Assembly (NCBI GenBank): GCA_045805265.1
Contig: JBJMLO010000011.1
Location: forward strand, 558,001 to 622,000
Reading direction: 5' to 3'
DNA: 64,000 bases
DNA from: JBJMLO01 sp045805265
GTDB taxonomy: Bacteria > Actinomycetota > UBA4738 > JACQTL01
Of the stretch, positions 8,771 to 16,612 are shown piece after piece (the stretch's first letter is position 1; each line of letters begins with the position of its first letter). The translations under genes and the position numbers were made by a program. The notes under the pieces are model-generated. The model ran no database searches. It saw only the letters and a list, made by a program, of their open reading frames with translations, and was not told the origin of the DNA.

Positions 8771-8847
8771 CCCTTCCCTCCTCCTCTGCTTGGTCTCCCG
8801 AGCCCGCCCGTTCGAGGGGCGCGGCTCACAGCCTTCCTCGCCGACTG

Positions 8848-8874
8848 CTAGCACTCATCGAACCAGAGTGCTAA
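8848..8874 (-). promoter_or_regulatory. CIRCE operator (HrcA site) of groEL
   Basis: CTAGCACTC, nine spacer bases, GAGTGCTAA. This differs from the consensus TTAGCACTC-N9-GAGTGCTAA at one position. It lies just downstream of the -10 element, where bound HrcA would block initiation until heat shock. Confidence 0.92.
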
Positions 8875-8879
8875 GGGAT

Positions 8880-8908
8880 TGTATAGCGTCGCAGGCCGGA
8901 GTTGGCAA
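8880..8908 (-). promoter_or_regulatory. groEL promoter, housekeeping sigma type
   Basis: Reverse strand shows TTGCCA (8908-8903), a 17-base spacer, and TATACA (8885-8880). The expected start of transcription falls at the edge of the CIRCE repeat. Confidence 0.8.
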
Positions 8909-8942
8909 GCCGGTCGAGGGCGGAGGGACGCCCCGGGCCCGG

Positions 8943-9293
8943 CTACGTGACCTTGATGACCCCGCACATCCCGCTGCACGCGCCGTTCGACAGCGCCGAG
9001 TGGAACCGGCAGCGGAACTTGAACGTCCCCCTGGACCTGAACGTGCGCGACGTGGTCTGCCCCCGCGACAGGATCGTGTCCTTCGACCAGTTCGACGAGT
9101 ACGACGTGACCGTGTGGGTGCCGCACACGCCCTTCCACACGATCCTCGCGCCGCGGCCCACGGTCGTCGACTTCGGCGAGAAGAAGTTGCAGCGGACCTT
9201 CACCGTGGTCGCGGCCTGCGCCGGCACCACCTGGCCGAGCACGGCAGCCACGACCGCCCCGCCGACGGCCAGCCTCCTGAGCCTCGCGAGCAT
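8943..9293 (-). CDS. Secreted cupredoxin (plastocyanin/azurin-like)
   Basis: 116 residues. ATG at 9293 has GGGAGG upstream, and a signal peptide ends near VPAQAA. The copper ligands of a type 1 site are in place: His60 in CGTHTVTSY, then Cys95, His98 and Met109 in FRCRFHSALSNGACSGMCG. Extra cysteines (35, 57, 106, 110) could form a disulfide. It probably carries electrons or binds copper in the periplasm-like space. Its partner is not in the neighbourhood. Confidence 0.8.
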   Translation of the reverse strand: MLARLRRLAVGGAVVAAVLGQVVPAQAATTVKVRCNFFSPKSTTVGRGARIVWKGVCGTHTVTSYSSNWSKDTILSRGQTTSRTFRSRGTFKFRCRFHSALSNGACSGMCGVIKVT

Positions 9294-9606
9294 CTCGGGA
9301 TCCTCCCTCTCCAGGGCCTCCGGGGCCGTGCCGATCTTCCGGACGGGACTACGCACGGGCGTCCCGTTCGGACGTTCCCGGCCTCGCGACGGGTCCGGGC
9401 GGAGGGGAGATCCCGGCTTCCCGGGACGCGGGGGCCCGCTCTCCGCGCTCGACCTGCGGCCCAAATTTCCTGTTTGTTGCGGTTTGTTCCGCGGAATCCG
9501 GGGGAGATGTGCTTGCACACCCCCCGTCACAGGGAACAATCGTGCCTACGGAGGCCGCTCGCGCGGCCTCGAAACCTGTCCGGGCCCCTTTGGGGAAGGA
9601 GGGATC
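9294..9606. other. Intergenic region between divergent genes
   Basis: 313 bases without a gene. There is a GC-poor patch around 9463-9495, where promoters are most likely, and an 8-bp stem hairpin at 9551-9570 (GAGGCCGC / GCGGCCTC, 4-base loop) just before the DUF5679 ribosome-binding site. No named regulatory element recognised. Confidence 0.45.
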
Positions 9607-9768
9607 GTGGCCACCTACGAGGCCTACTGCGTCAAGTGCCGCGAGAAGCGGACGTTCGAGGGCGAGGAAGTCGAGCTGAAGAACGGCCGGAAGGCCGCCC
9701 AGGGCATCTGCCCCGTGTGCGGCACGAAGGTCATGCGGATCCTCGGCAAGTCGTCCTCCGCCGCCTGA
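9607..9768 (+). CDS. DUF5679 zinc-ribbon-like mini-protein
   Basis: 53 residues from GTG 9607, with a very strong ribosome-binding site (AAGGAGG) six bases ahead. Two CxxC pairs, YCVKCREKR and ICPVCGTK, frame a short KNGRKAAQG loop, as in DUF5679. Two knuckles of this kind bind zinc. Proteins of this family are common in actinobacteria and chloroflexi, and their function is not known. A nucleic-acid or ribosome-associated role is a guess. Confidence 0.85.
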   Translation: MATYEAYCVKCREKRTFEGEEVELKNGRKAAQGICPVCGTKVMRILGKSSSAA

Positions 9769-9817
9769 TCACGCCGACCGTCGAGCGCCCACGCACGCCG
9801 TCCGAAGGGCCGCGCGC

Positions 9818-10480
9818 GTGGGCGTGAAGATCGCGCCGTCCATCCTGGCCGCCGACTTCGCGCGCCTGGCGGACGACGTGGCCCGCGTGCGAGCCGAGTC
9901 GGACCTGCTGCACGTGGACGTGATGGACAACCACTTCGTCCCGAACCTCACCATCGGCCCGCCGGTGGTGAGGTCGCTCCGCCGGCACACCGACCTGTTC
10001 CTGGACTGCCACCTGATGGTCACGGACCCCGGGTCGATGCTGGAGGCGCTGGCGGAGGGGGGCGCGGACGGGGTCACGGTCCACATCGAGCTCGGTGACC
10101 CCCGGGGCCTGATCGCGCGGACCCGCCAGCTGGGCATGAAGCCCGCGCTGACCCTGAACCCGCCGACGCCGTTCGAGGCCGTCGAGCCCTACTTGGAGCT
10201 GGTGGACCTGCTGCTGGTGATGAGCGTCCACCCGGGGTTCGGCGGCCAGGCGTTCATCCCCGAGGTGCTCCCCAAGGTCGAACGGGCGCGGGAGACGGTC
10301 GACCGGCTCGGCCTGTCGTGCGACATCCAGATCGACGGCGGCATCGGGCCGGAGACCGCGCCGCGCGCCGCGCGCGCGGGAGCCAACGTGCTGGTCGCGG
10401 GCAGCGCGATCTTCCAGCAGCCCGATCCGCCGGCCGCCGCCCGGGCCATCCGCGCTGCGGCGGACCGCGCGCTCGCCTGA
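9818..10480 (+). CDS. rpe: Ribulose-phosphate 3-epimerase
   Basis: 220 residues, a complete TIM barrel converting ribulose 5-phosphate to xylulose 5-phosphate in the pentose phosphate pathway. Signatures are KIAPSILAADFARL at the N-terminus, LLHVDVMDNHFVPNLTIGP with the catalytic Asp and the metal His, HLMV, VMSVHPGFGGQAFIPE, and the second catalytic Asp in IQIDGGIGPE. GTG start at 9818; an in-frame GTG at 9824 is an alternative, and both have a weak ribosome-binding site. It lies downstream of the DUF5679 gene with 49 bases between. Confidence 0.95.
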   Translation: MGVKIAPSILAADFARLADDVARVRAESDLLHVDVMDNHFVPNLTIGPPVVRSLRRHTDLFLDCHLMVTDPGSMLEALAEGGADGVTVHIELGDPRGLIARTRQLGMKPALTLNPPTPFEAVEPYLELVDLLLVMSVHPGFGGQAFIPEVLPKVERARETVDRLGLSCDIQIDGGIGPETAPRAARAGANVLVAGSAIFQQPDPPAAARAIRAAADRALA

Positions 10481-10505
10481 CGCCGGACGCCGAAGTCCGC
10501 CGGCC

Positions 10506-11006
10506 ATGAGACCCTATGCGGCCGTGGAGCACGTCCTCATCCGGCAGCTGGACCACATGACCGGCGACGCGTCGAAGCCCGCGCTGGGGTTCGCGGTGGA
10601 GGCTCGCGACCGGCCGGGACCCGCGCACAAGCAGGGTTCCTCGCCCGACGACGTCGTGTGGGTCCAGCTGGAAGGCGGCCTGTTCGTGGCCAGGGCAAGG
10701 ATCCGACTCGGATGGGTGGGCGAGTTCTCCTCGATCGAGGAGGTCCGCGCCCGGACCGCCGGTTCCGCGCTCTCCGGCCTGGACGGCTTCTGGGCCGGCC
10801 GGCCCCGGTACGGCTACGCGGCGGTCGCCGCTCTGGAGCACGAACAATGGATCGAGCCGTTCTGGGCCGGCCCCCGGACGTACGCGTACGAGTGGGTGCT
10901 GCTGGAGAACGAGAGGAAGCGGGCGTCCTGGCTCGACCCCAAGCCCCCGCCGAGGGGCGGCGAGCGCCTCCGGGATCGGTTCCGCGACTGGCTCTCGGCC
11001 CGCTGA
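10506..11006 (+). CDS. Hypothetical protein, possible PUA/EVE-like fold
   Basis: 166 residues, 25 bases after rpe and followed by a strong hairpin, so it is probably the last gene of that unit. Soluble, aromatic-rich: FWAGRPRYGYAAVAAL and WIEPFWAGPRTYAYEWVLLE are striking. The pattern of short strands with a closing ARARIRLG strand resembles PUA-superfamily (EVE/ASCH) domains, but I cannot assign it firmly. No catalytic motif seen. Confidence 0.65.
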   Translation: MRPYAAVEHVLIRQLDHMTGDASKPALGFAVEARDRPGPAHKQGSSPDDVVWVQLEGGLFVARARIRLGWVGEFSSIEEVRARTAGSALSGLDGFWAGRPRYGYAAVAALEHEQWIEPFWAGPRTYAYEWVLLENERKRASWLDPKPPPRGGERLRDRFRDWLSAR

Positions 11007-11026
11007 GGACCTGGGGCCGAATGCGA

Positions 11027-11064
11027 CCGGGGCCGGGACCCCGTTGCAGGGATCCCGGCCCCGG
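11027..11064 (+). terminator. Terminator-like hairpin after the rpe unit
   Basis: 12-bp perfect stem CCGGGGCCGGGA / TCCCGGCCCCGG with extra C-G pairs in the 14-base loop, starting 21 bases after the stop at 11006. A moderately T-containing stretch follows. Confidence 0.65.
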
Positions 11065-11197
11065 CTCTGCCGTGTTCGATTCTCGCCTCGCGAGGTGCTT
11101 CGGCGCGCCCTCAGGCGCCCCGCCCGGTGCGACCATGTCCGGGGTCGCGAGGTCGGTGAGCTGGTTGGTTTCTGCCGGGACATCCCCGGCGACGGGC

Positions 11198-11283
11198 GAG
11201 GTGGTCCACCCCGGCCCGCGGGCGACGGCTCAGCAGCCAGTCACCTCGAGGGTCGCAATGCTATCTGGCAGTTGGACCACCTC
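11198..11283 (-). promoter_or_regulatory. Candidate structured leader: ribosome-binding site paired with a perfect anti-site
   Basis: On the reverse strand GAGGTGGTCCA (11283-11273), part of an unusually long match to the 16S anti-Shine-Dalgarno sequence (GAAAGGAGGTGGTCCA), is perfectly complementary to TGGACCACCTC at 11208-11198. The 11-bp arms enclose the 16-codon ORF at 11230-11280. The fold would hide the ribosome-binding site until something melts it. No known riboswitch class recognised. The region 11007-11410 holds nothing else that I can identify apart from the hairpin at 11027. Confidence 0.45.
11230..11280 (-). CDS. Possible 16-residue peptide ORF
   Basis: Reads MVQLPDSIATLEVTGC from GTG 11280 to TGA 11230. 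GGGAG lies seven bases before an AAAGGAG that directly abuts the GTG, so either could recruit ribosomes. The peptide ends in Gly-Cys. It lies 130 bases after the end of the DUF2231 gene on the same strand and inside an 11-bp inverted repeat. A leader peptide or a modified-peptide precursor are both conceivable; I recognise no family. Confidence 0.35.
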   Translation of the reverse strand: MVQLPDSIATLEVTGC

Positions 11284-11410
11284 CTTTCTCCCGTGCCCCC
11301 ATCTTGCGACGTGAAGGGCGTTCCGGCAAGTAGCCCGGGCGGACCCTCAGGAGATCTTTCGGTATCGCCGCTACCGCCGAGGGGCGTTTCCCCGCAGACT
11401 CGGGGCCGGG

Positions 11411-12037
11411 CTACGGCTCCGAGCCCGAGTGCTGTTCCGGGAAGAAGTCCTGCTCAGTCTCGTCCCACACCGTGGAGTCGTCCTGGCCCTCGACGTTGAA
11501 CGCGTAGTCGTAGACGAGCGCCCCGCCGTAGACCGCCCCGAACGCCACCAGCAGTCCGGCCAGCACCGAGAGGATCATCACGACGAGCGACGCGTGGTAG
11601 TCGCCGTAGCTCGACAGCCGCACCACGATGTCGATGAGCACGATCGCCGTCACCGTCAGCATGACCGTGGCGTGCCAGTTCATCGTGCGCCACACCTGCG
11701 TGTGCTTGGCCTTCCCGATGGGGCCGGTCGAATGGTCCCGGTCGATTCCCTTCCACCAGTCCCAGAAGCCGGTCGTGGCCGTCACGAGCGAGACGACCGC
11801 GCCGCCCATCATCACGTAGGTCGCTGCGATGAAGGACTCGGCGCCGATCCGGCCCACCGTCCCCGCGTGCTTGTACGTGAAGTACGAGATGACGTCGAAC
11901 GCGGCCGCGAACACGTACGCCACGACCGGGAAATCCGTGAACGGCGGGTGGGAGGGCTTGCCGGCCCACCCCCGGACCCCCCGGAACCTGCGCCCTCGCA
12001 ACGTGATGCCGGGCTTGATCGAGAAGAGCCGAGCCAC
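11411..12037 (-). CDS. DUF2231-type membrane protein
   Basis: 208 residues from GTG 12037 (AAGGAGGACGAT just upstream). Four transmembrane helices: about FPVVAYVFAAAFDVISYF, AATYVMMGGAVVSLVTATTG, ATVMLTVTAIVLIDIVVRL and SLVVMILSVLAGLLVAFGAV. Conserved features of the DUF2231 family are the HPPFTDFPV entry motif, the WDWW after helix 2, and a WHAT histidine in helix 3. A cytoplasmic or outer acidic tail (DDSTVWDETEQDFFPE) follows the last helix. Family function unknown; links with cytochrome or redox membrane proteins have been suggested. Confidence 0.82.
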   Translation of the reverse strand: MARLFSIKPGITLRGRRFRGVRGWAGKPSHPPFTDFPVVAYVFAAAFDVISYFTYKHAGTVGRIGAESFIAATYVMMGGAVVSLVTATTGFWDWWKGIDRDHSTGPIGKAKHTQVWRTMNWHATVMLTVTAIVLIDIVVRLSSYGDYHASLVVMILSVLAGLLVAFGAVYGGALVYDYAFNVEGQDDSTVWDETEQDFFPEQHSGSEP

Positions 12038-12199
12038 ATCGTCCTCCTTCCCGTCGGTCGTGACCTCAGGCGACGCTAGCACCGCCGCCCGCGGCGGCGC
12101 CCACCGCCGGCATCCCGGGGTCGCGAACGCGGGCAGGAAGGAATACGGTCGGGATGCGAGACGGTTCGACCGGGCAGGACGCCATCCGAGGAGGAACCG

Positions 12200-12445
12200 A
12201 TGGACGACCAGGACGTGATCGACCAGATCAACCAGCTGGCGCACGAGGAGCACTCGCTCTACGAGAAGGCCTCCACCGACGAGGGGCTCAAGCCGCGGGA
12301 GCACGACCGGCTGAAGTTCCTCGAGGTGCAACTCGACCAGTGCTGGGACCTGCTGCACCAGCGCCGCGCCCGGCGCAGCGCGGGCATGGACCCCGGGGAG
12401 GCCAGGGTGCGGGACGAGACCACCGTCGAGGGATACGTCGACTGA
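12200..12445 (+). CDS. DUF2630 family protein
   Basis: 81 residues, ATG 12200 with GGAGGAAC in front. It has the family pattern exactly: IDQINQLAHEEHSLYEKA, then LKFLEVQLDQCWDLLHQRRARR, and a short tail ending VEGYVD. It is predicted to be a helical hairpin. DUF2630 is essentially actinobacterial and of unknown function. The gene stands alone. Confidence 0.9.
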   Translation: MDDQDVIDQINQLAHEEHSLYEKASTDEGLKPREHDRLKFLEVQLDQCWDLLHQRRARRSAGMDPGEARVRDETTVEGYVD

Positions 12446-12539
12446 GGCCGGTCCCGGTCGAAGGAACTTCCGGTCGGAGGCGCCGACCGTGCCCACCGAG
12501 CTCCCCCAGGCGCCGGGCCAGCCCGCCTGGTAGGCCGGA

Positions 12540-13007
12540 TCAGCCCTCGGACTGCAGGCGCCGGAGGTCCTCGAGCACCTGGTCGGGATGCGCCGGGATG
12601 TCGGTGACCCGGTAGGACTTGCGGATCACGCCGTCGGGATCGATGAGATACGTCCGGCGCTTCGCGAACTCGGGGGACGACTCGTCCGGGTGCCGCTTCG
12701 TCTCGTACCTCGTGCCGACTTCGCGGTCGACGTCGGACAGCAGCGTGAACGGGAATCCCTCCTGCTCCGCGAACGCCAGGTTCTGCTCTGGAGGGTCGAA
12801 CGAGGCACCAAGGAGCACGGAGCCCTGCCGTTCGAACTCGGGGGCTCGGTCACGGAACCCCTGCCCTTCCACCGTTCACCCGGCGGTGAAGGCCTTGGGG
12901 AACCACCAGAACACCACCCACTGACCCGCGAAGTCGGCCAGGGAGACCGGCTTGCCGCGCTGGTCCGGCAACGTGAAGTCCGGCGCCTTCGTTCCTTCGT
13001 CGAGCAT
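12540..13007 (-). CDS. Peroxiredoxin (BCP/PrxQ-like), predicted selenoprotein with Sec at the peroxidatic position
   Basis: 155 residues if the in-frame TGA at 12878-12876 is read as selenocysteine. From ATG 13007 the frame begins MLDEGTKAPDFTLPDQRGKP, the usual AhpC/TSA start. It continues through WVVFWWFPKAFTAG, hits TGA as codon 44, then resumes TVEGQGFRDRAPEF. In peroxiredoxins the residue between AG and TVE is the peroxidatic cysteine, so TGA replaces exactly the catalytic residue. The whole product contains no cysteine, so no resolving Cys is present. A hairpin fitting a bacterial SECIS lies at 12841-12861. It would reduce peroxides in the cytoplasm. If TGA is a plain stop, this is a pseudogene, but every other part is intact. 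The SelA/B/C/D machinery would have to be elsewhere in the genome. Confidence 0.85.
12841..12861 (-). promoter_or_regulatory. Predicted bacterial SECIS hairpin
   Basis: Fourteen bases after the TGA, GGGGTTC pairs with GAGCCCC (7 bp with one U-G) around the 7-base loop CGTGACC. The apical loop starts about 21 bases after the TGA and has G at its second position followed by U, as expected for SelB-binding bacterial SECIS elements. Confidence 0.65.
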
Positions 13008-13060
13008 CGGATCCTTTCGTCCCTGCACAGTCTACGGAGGGCGGCTCCTGCGGGTTTCCG

Positions 13061-15604
13061 CTACGTGTCGACGCCCGGAATCGAGCCGCGCCGGTCTGGG
13101 GCCGGCCGCCGCTCGTAGCCCCACAGGCCGGACAGCCGCTCGGTGCCGGTGGTCTTCTCCAGGCCCTCGGCGACCATCCGCAGCGCCTCGACGACCCCGG
13201 GGACCAGCTCGGTATGGCCGACCGTGTCGCGGGGCATGTGCCACCGCCACTCGTGCAGGGTCCCGAGCTCGATCATCGCCTCGCGAAGCTCGGTCCACAG
13301 CGCTCGGAGCCGGAACAGGGCCGCCAAGAGCCCGGACGTGGCGAAGAACGAGTAGGGCTCCAGTGAGAACAGGTGCGCCCGGAGCGCCTCCTCGTCGGTG
13401 AACCGGGCGACCTTCCCGGCGAGGTCCTCGGTGTCCGACCGCGCCGAGCACACCACCGCGTGGGGGCGGAGGTCCACGAATCCCCCGACGGCCACGTGGT
13501 AGTCGCGGACGTCGTCGAAGTCGTTCCCGAGAGGACCGGCCGCGTGCCGCTCGCGGAGGTGGCGGTCGACGGCCGCCTCGTCGGTGACCAGGAGGTCGAG
13601 CGGCGCGACGTAGTAACCGGTGCGCAGCCACGTCCGGCCGCCGCGCTCGAAGATGATCGGCGACCCGAGCGACGGAACCTGCCACACGGCCCGGACGACC
13701 TCGCCCAGCACCTCCAGCAGGGCCCGCTGCCGCTTGGGGAACAATGCGTGCTTGCGCGGCGGGGTCAGCCGGAGCAGGTCCTCCGGGGACTCGGCGGAGA
13801 CCAGGGCCACGATGTCGTCGGCCAGCGCACCGAACTCCCATCCCGCGACGTCCTCGAACGTCAGCGGGCGGGAGTGCTCGACGAAGTACGAGCGGGGATC
13901 GAATCGCGCCAGGTCCACGTACGGGTCGATCCCGTCGACGTCCAGCGTCCGCAGCCGGTGCACCAGGATCAGCAGGGCCAGCGTGTGCATCTCGCCCTGG
14001 TGCTTCGCCGAGCCGAGGTCCTGGAGGGCCATCGGGTCGAGACCGGTCAGCTGCGTCGCCCTGAGCGCGGGCTGGGCCAGGAAGTCCATGACCTGGCGCG
14101 AGCTCTCCGTCTCCGTGAAGTAGCACACGCCGCCGGGGAACCACGGCCGCAGGCGGTCGTCGCCGAAGACGCCGACCGTGGCCAGCATCATTCCGAGCTC
14201 GCTGGCGCTCGCGACCCGCATCACGCGGTACAGGGCGTCGGCGTTGGCCACGCTGAAGAACCCGTTCTCGCCGCTGCGGATGGCGTAGGAGGGGACGACC
14301 GGCTCGCCCCGCTCGAACCGCGCCGGTCCCCGCGGCGGGTCGTCCCAGGGGACGGTCAGCGGGGGGTACAGGCGCAGCACCTGCCGGGCGGGAACGGGAC
14401 GCCCGGCCGCGCGGCTGGCCCGGGACTCGCGGGGCTGGGATTCCTGGGAGCCGGGGAACACCTCCTCCGAGGCTTCGAACAGCAGCCGGCGCACGCCGCG
14501 GTGGAGCGGCACCTCCTCGCGCACCCGGACCTCGTCGATGCCGACGGCCGCGGCGGTGATCAGGACCTTCAGGCCCGCCTCGGCGTACAAGTCGGTCAGT
14601 TCCTTGGCGAACCGCGCCTTCTCCCCCACCCGCGTGTCCTGGGCCGCGTGGCTGAATCCCATCCGAATCTGCGGCGCCGCGCCCGGCCGGTCGGGGTCCT
14701 CGTCGTACATGCCACCGACGCCGGTGGTGTGCGCGATCAGGACCTCGTCCGCCAGGCCGGCCTTCACGTCGACCAGGTCGTCGCGGATGGCCTCGACGAA
14801 CCGCCGCTTGAGGCGCTCCAGGCGGTCGGGGCCGAATCCCCCGACGTGCTGCGTGGCCAGCGCCAGCTCGTCCTGGTGGTACGCGACGAGCGACGGGACC
14901 GGGATCCCCATGACCACCGAGCGGAACCGCGCGACCCCCCGGTCGGCCAGGTGCGTCCGGAGGTATCGCTGGAGGAACTCGCCGAATGGCCGCGCGCTGG
15001 CCACGGTCTTGGCCAGGGCTTCGTGGACGGCGTCGGGGTCGTCGTCGAGGCCGGTCCCGATCGACTGCAGGAACTCCCCCGCCACGCGCCCGCGCCCCTC
15101 GGGCGGCGTCTGGGCGACCTCCCGGAGGCCGGGCACGGCCCGGACCTCGAACCGCTCCAGCGCCACGAACACGCCGCTCGCCGTGAGGAACCCGCTGCGC
15201 ACCCGTTCCGGCAGGTGGTCGCTGCCGTTGCGGGACTCTACGAACCGGAACAGCCGCCGCGTGAACGCCTGGATCTCGTCGGCGGTGGTGCCGGTGGCCA
15301 CCAGGACGGGAACGTCGTCCGGCTCCGGCGGGGAGACGGCGAACATCTCCTCGTACATGGAGAGCATCTGGAGCAGCGCGGTGCCCCCGACCGCCCCGGT
15401 CCCCCCCAGGAACATGTGCGCGTCGCGGTAGCGCTCCCCCGACCGGGCGGCCGCCACGAGCCGAGGGCCGAGCCGTTCCCTCTGGAACCCCACCCGTCGC
15501 TCCTCGCGTGCCAGTCGGGCCGCAGGAAGTCTAGCGTCGGCGGCACGGAAGGCGTTGTCGAACGACTCCAGCCACGGGCGCGGTAGCGACTCCTCTGCGA
15601 GCAT
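13061..15604 (-). CDS. Large protein of unknown function with N-terminal Rossmann-like motif
   Basis: 847 residues from ATG 15604. Near residue 60 it carries MFLGGTGAVGGTALLQM, a glycine-rich loop like those of NAD(P)-binding or SDR proteins. The segments LVATGTTADEIQAF, VVMGIPVPSLVAYHQ and VLIAHTTGVGGMYDEDP continue an alternating strand-helix pattern in the first ~380 residues. The second half is helix-rich, with HQGEMHTLALLILVHRL and LGTLHEWRWHMP. There is no signal peptide or membrane helix. It is divergent from the reductase gene, with the two starts only 42 bases apart, so a shared promoter region is likely. I do not recognise the family. Confidence 0.8.
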   Translation of the reverse strand: MLAEESLPRPWLESFDNAFRAADARLPAARLAREERRVGFQRERLGPRLVAAARSGERYRDAHMFLGGTGAVGGTALLQMLSMYEEMFAVSPPEPDDVPVLVATGTTADEIQAFTRRLFRFVESRNGSDHLPERVRSGFLTASGVFVALERFEVRAVPGLREVAQTPPEGRGRVAGEFLQSIGTGLDDDPDAVHEALAKTVASARPFGEFLQRYLRTHLADRGVARFRSVVMGIPVPSLVAYHQDELALATQHVGGFGPDRLERLKRRFVEAIRDDLVDVKAGLADEVLIAHTTGVGGMYDEDPDRPGAAPQIRMGFSHAAQDTRVGEKARFAKELTDLYAEAGLKVLITAAAVGIDEVRVREEVPLHRGVRRLLFEASEEVFPGSQESQPRESRASRAAGRPVPARQVLRLYPPLTVPWDDPPRGPARFERGEPVVPSYAIRSGENGFFSVANADALYRVMRVASASELGMMLATVGVFGDDRLRPWFPGGVCYFTETESSRQVMDFLAQPALRATQLTGLDPMALQDLGSAKHQGEMHTLALLILVHRLRTLDVDGIDPYVDLARFDPRSYFVEHSRPLTFEDVAGWEFGALADDIVALVSAESPEDLLRLTPPRKHALFPKRQRALLEVLGEVVRAVWQVPSLGSPIIFERGGRTWLRTGYYVAPLDLLVTDEAAVDRHLRERHAAGPLGNDFDDVRDYHVAVGGFVDLRPHAVVCSARSDTEDLAGKVARFTDEEALRAHLFSLEPYSFFATSGLLAALFRLRALWTELREAMIELGTLHEWRWHMPRDTVGHTELVPGVVEALRMVAEGLEKTTGTERLSGLWGYERRPAPDRRGSIPGVDT

Positions 15605-15646
15605 GGTTGACTCCGTGCGCCTGCCATGGACGACGCCGAGGTCCTC

Positions 15647-16540
15647 ATGACACGGACGCGAGTGGCTCCGGTGCTCGTCACCGGAGCGACCGGCCGGATC
15701 GGGCGCGCCGTCATCGACCTCCTCATCGACGCGGGCGTGCCGGTCCGCGCCCTCACGCATCGCTCCGAGGCGGCGGCGACGCTGCCGGGGAACGTCGAAG
15801 TCGTCACCGGCGACCTCACCGTGCCCGAATCGCTCGACGAAGGACTGCGGGGTGTCGGTGCCGTCTTCCTCGTGTGGACCGCCCCGCCTACGACCGCTCC
15901 GGCGGTTGTCGAGCGTCTCGCGGCCTCCGCGCGGCGCGTGGTCTTTCTCTCAGCACCGCACCGAACCCCGCACCCGTTCTTCCAGCAACCGAATCCGATG
16001 GCGGTGCTCTACGCCGAGATCGAGCGGCTCATCGCGGCCGCCGGGCTCGAGTCGACGATCATCCGGCCGGGGATGTTCGCGTCGAACGCGTTGTTCTGGT
16101 GGGCGCCCGCGATTCGCGCCGACGGTGTCGTCCGGTGGCCGTACGGCGCCGCCGAGACGGCGCCCGTCGATGACCGCGACGTGGCAGCCGTCGCGGCTCG
16201 GATCCTGTATCAGGACGGACATGCCGGAGGCGACTACGTCCTCACGGGCCCCGAGTCACTGAGTCAGGCAGAGCAGGTGAGCATCATCGGTGACGTCGTG
16301 GGGCGTCGGATCGAGTTCGAGGAGCTGTCGCCGGACGAGTTTCGGGCCGAGACGGAGGGAACCTGGCCGCGCCCCGCCGTGGACATGCTGCTCGCCGCGT
16401 GGGGCGCCACCATTGGAAGGCCGGCGTTCGTCACCTCGACGGTGTTGGACATCCTCGGATCGGCGCCGCGATCGTTTCGCCAGTGGGTCGCCGATCACGC
16501 CGCCGCGTTTCTGGAGGGTCCGGCCGGTGACGAAGCCTGA
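15647..16540 (+). CDS. NmrA-like NAD(P)-binding protein (atypical SDR)
   Basis: 297 residues. The ATG at 15647 (GAGG five bases ahead) is preferred over the in-frame ATG at 15626. VLVTGATGRIGRAVIDLL is the TGxxGxxG dinucleotide site, followed by ALTHRSEAA (the position that selects NADPH) and VEVVTGDLTVPESL. It lacks a clear YxxxK catalytic pair, as NmrA-type proteins do; FQQPNPMAVLYAEIERLI occupies that region. It may be a redox sensor or a quinone- or NADPH-dependent reductase. Divergent partner of the 847-residue gene. Confidence 0.82.
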   Translation: MTRTRVAPVLVTGATGRIGRAVIDLLIDAGVPVRALTHRSEAAATLPGNVEVVTGDLTVPESLDEGLRGVGAVFLVWTAPPTTAPAVVERLAASARRVVFLSAPHRTPHPFFQQPNPMAVLYAEIERLIAAAGLESTIIRPGMFASNALFWWAPAIRADGVVRWPYGAAETAPVDDRDVAAVAARILYQDGHAGGDYVLTGPESLSQAEQVSIIGDVVGRRIEFEELSPDEFRAETEGTWPRPAVDMLLAAWGATIGRPAFVTSTVLDILGSAPRSFRQWVADHAAAFLEGPAGDEA

Positions 16541-16612
16541 GACCGCTGAGACTCGTGGCGAACGGTGTTGGGAACGGCGCCGGCCGAAAACTGACCCAAT
16601 GCCGGTGCGAAA

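Noticed and set aside
11027..11100. tRNA-like stretch with TTCGATTCTC
   Set aside because: Resembles a T-loop, but the flanking arms do not pair and no acceptor or anticodon stem can be drawn.
12540..12872. C-terminal peroxiredoxin as a separate 110-residue gene
   Set aside because: It starts right after the TGA and lacks the conserved N-terminal domain, which is present in frame upstream. Reading through TGA as Sec explains both parts.
13373..15586. Long forward-strand open frame opposite the 847-residue gene
   Set aside because: It is the mirror of a GC-rich coding strand: low-complexity, Arg/Gly/His-rich composition, no ribosome-binding site and no recognisable motif. The reverse strand has normal protein composition.
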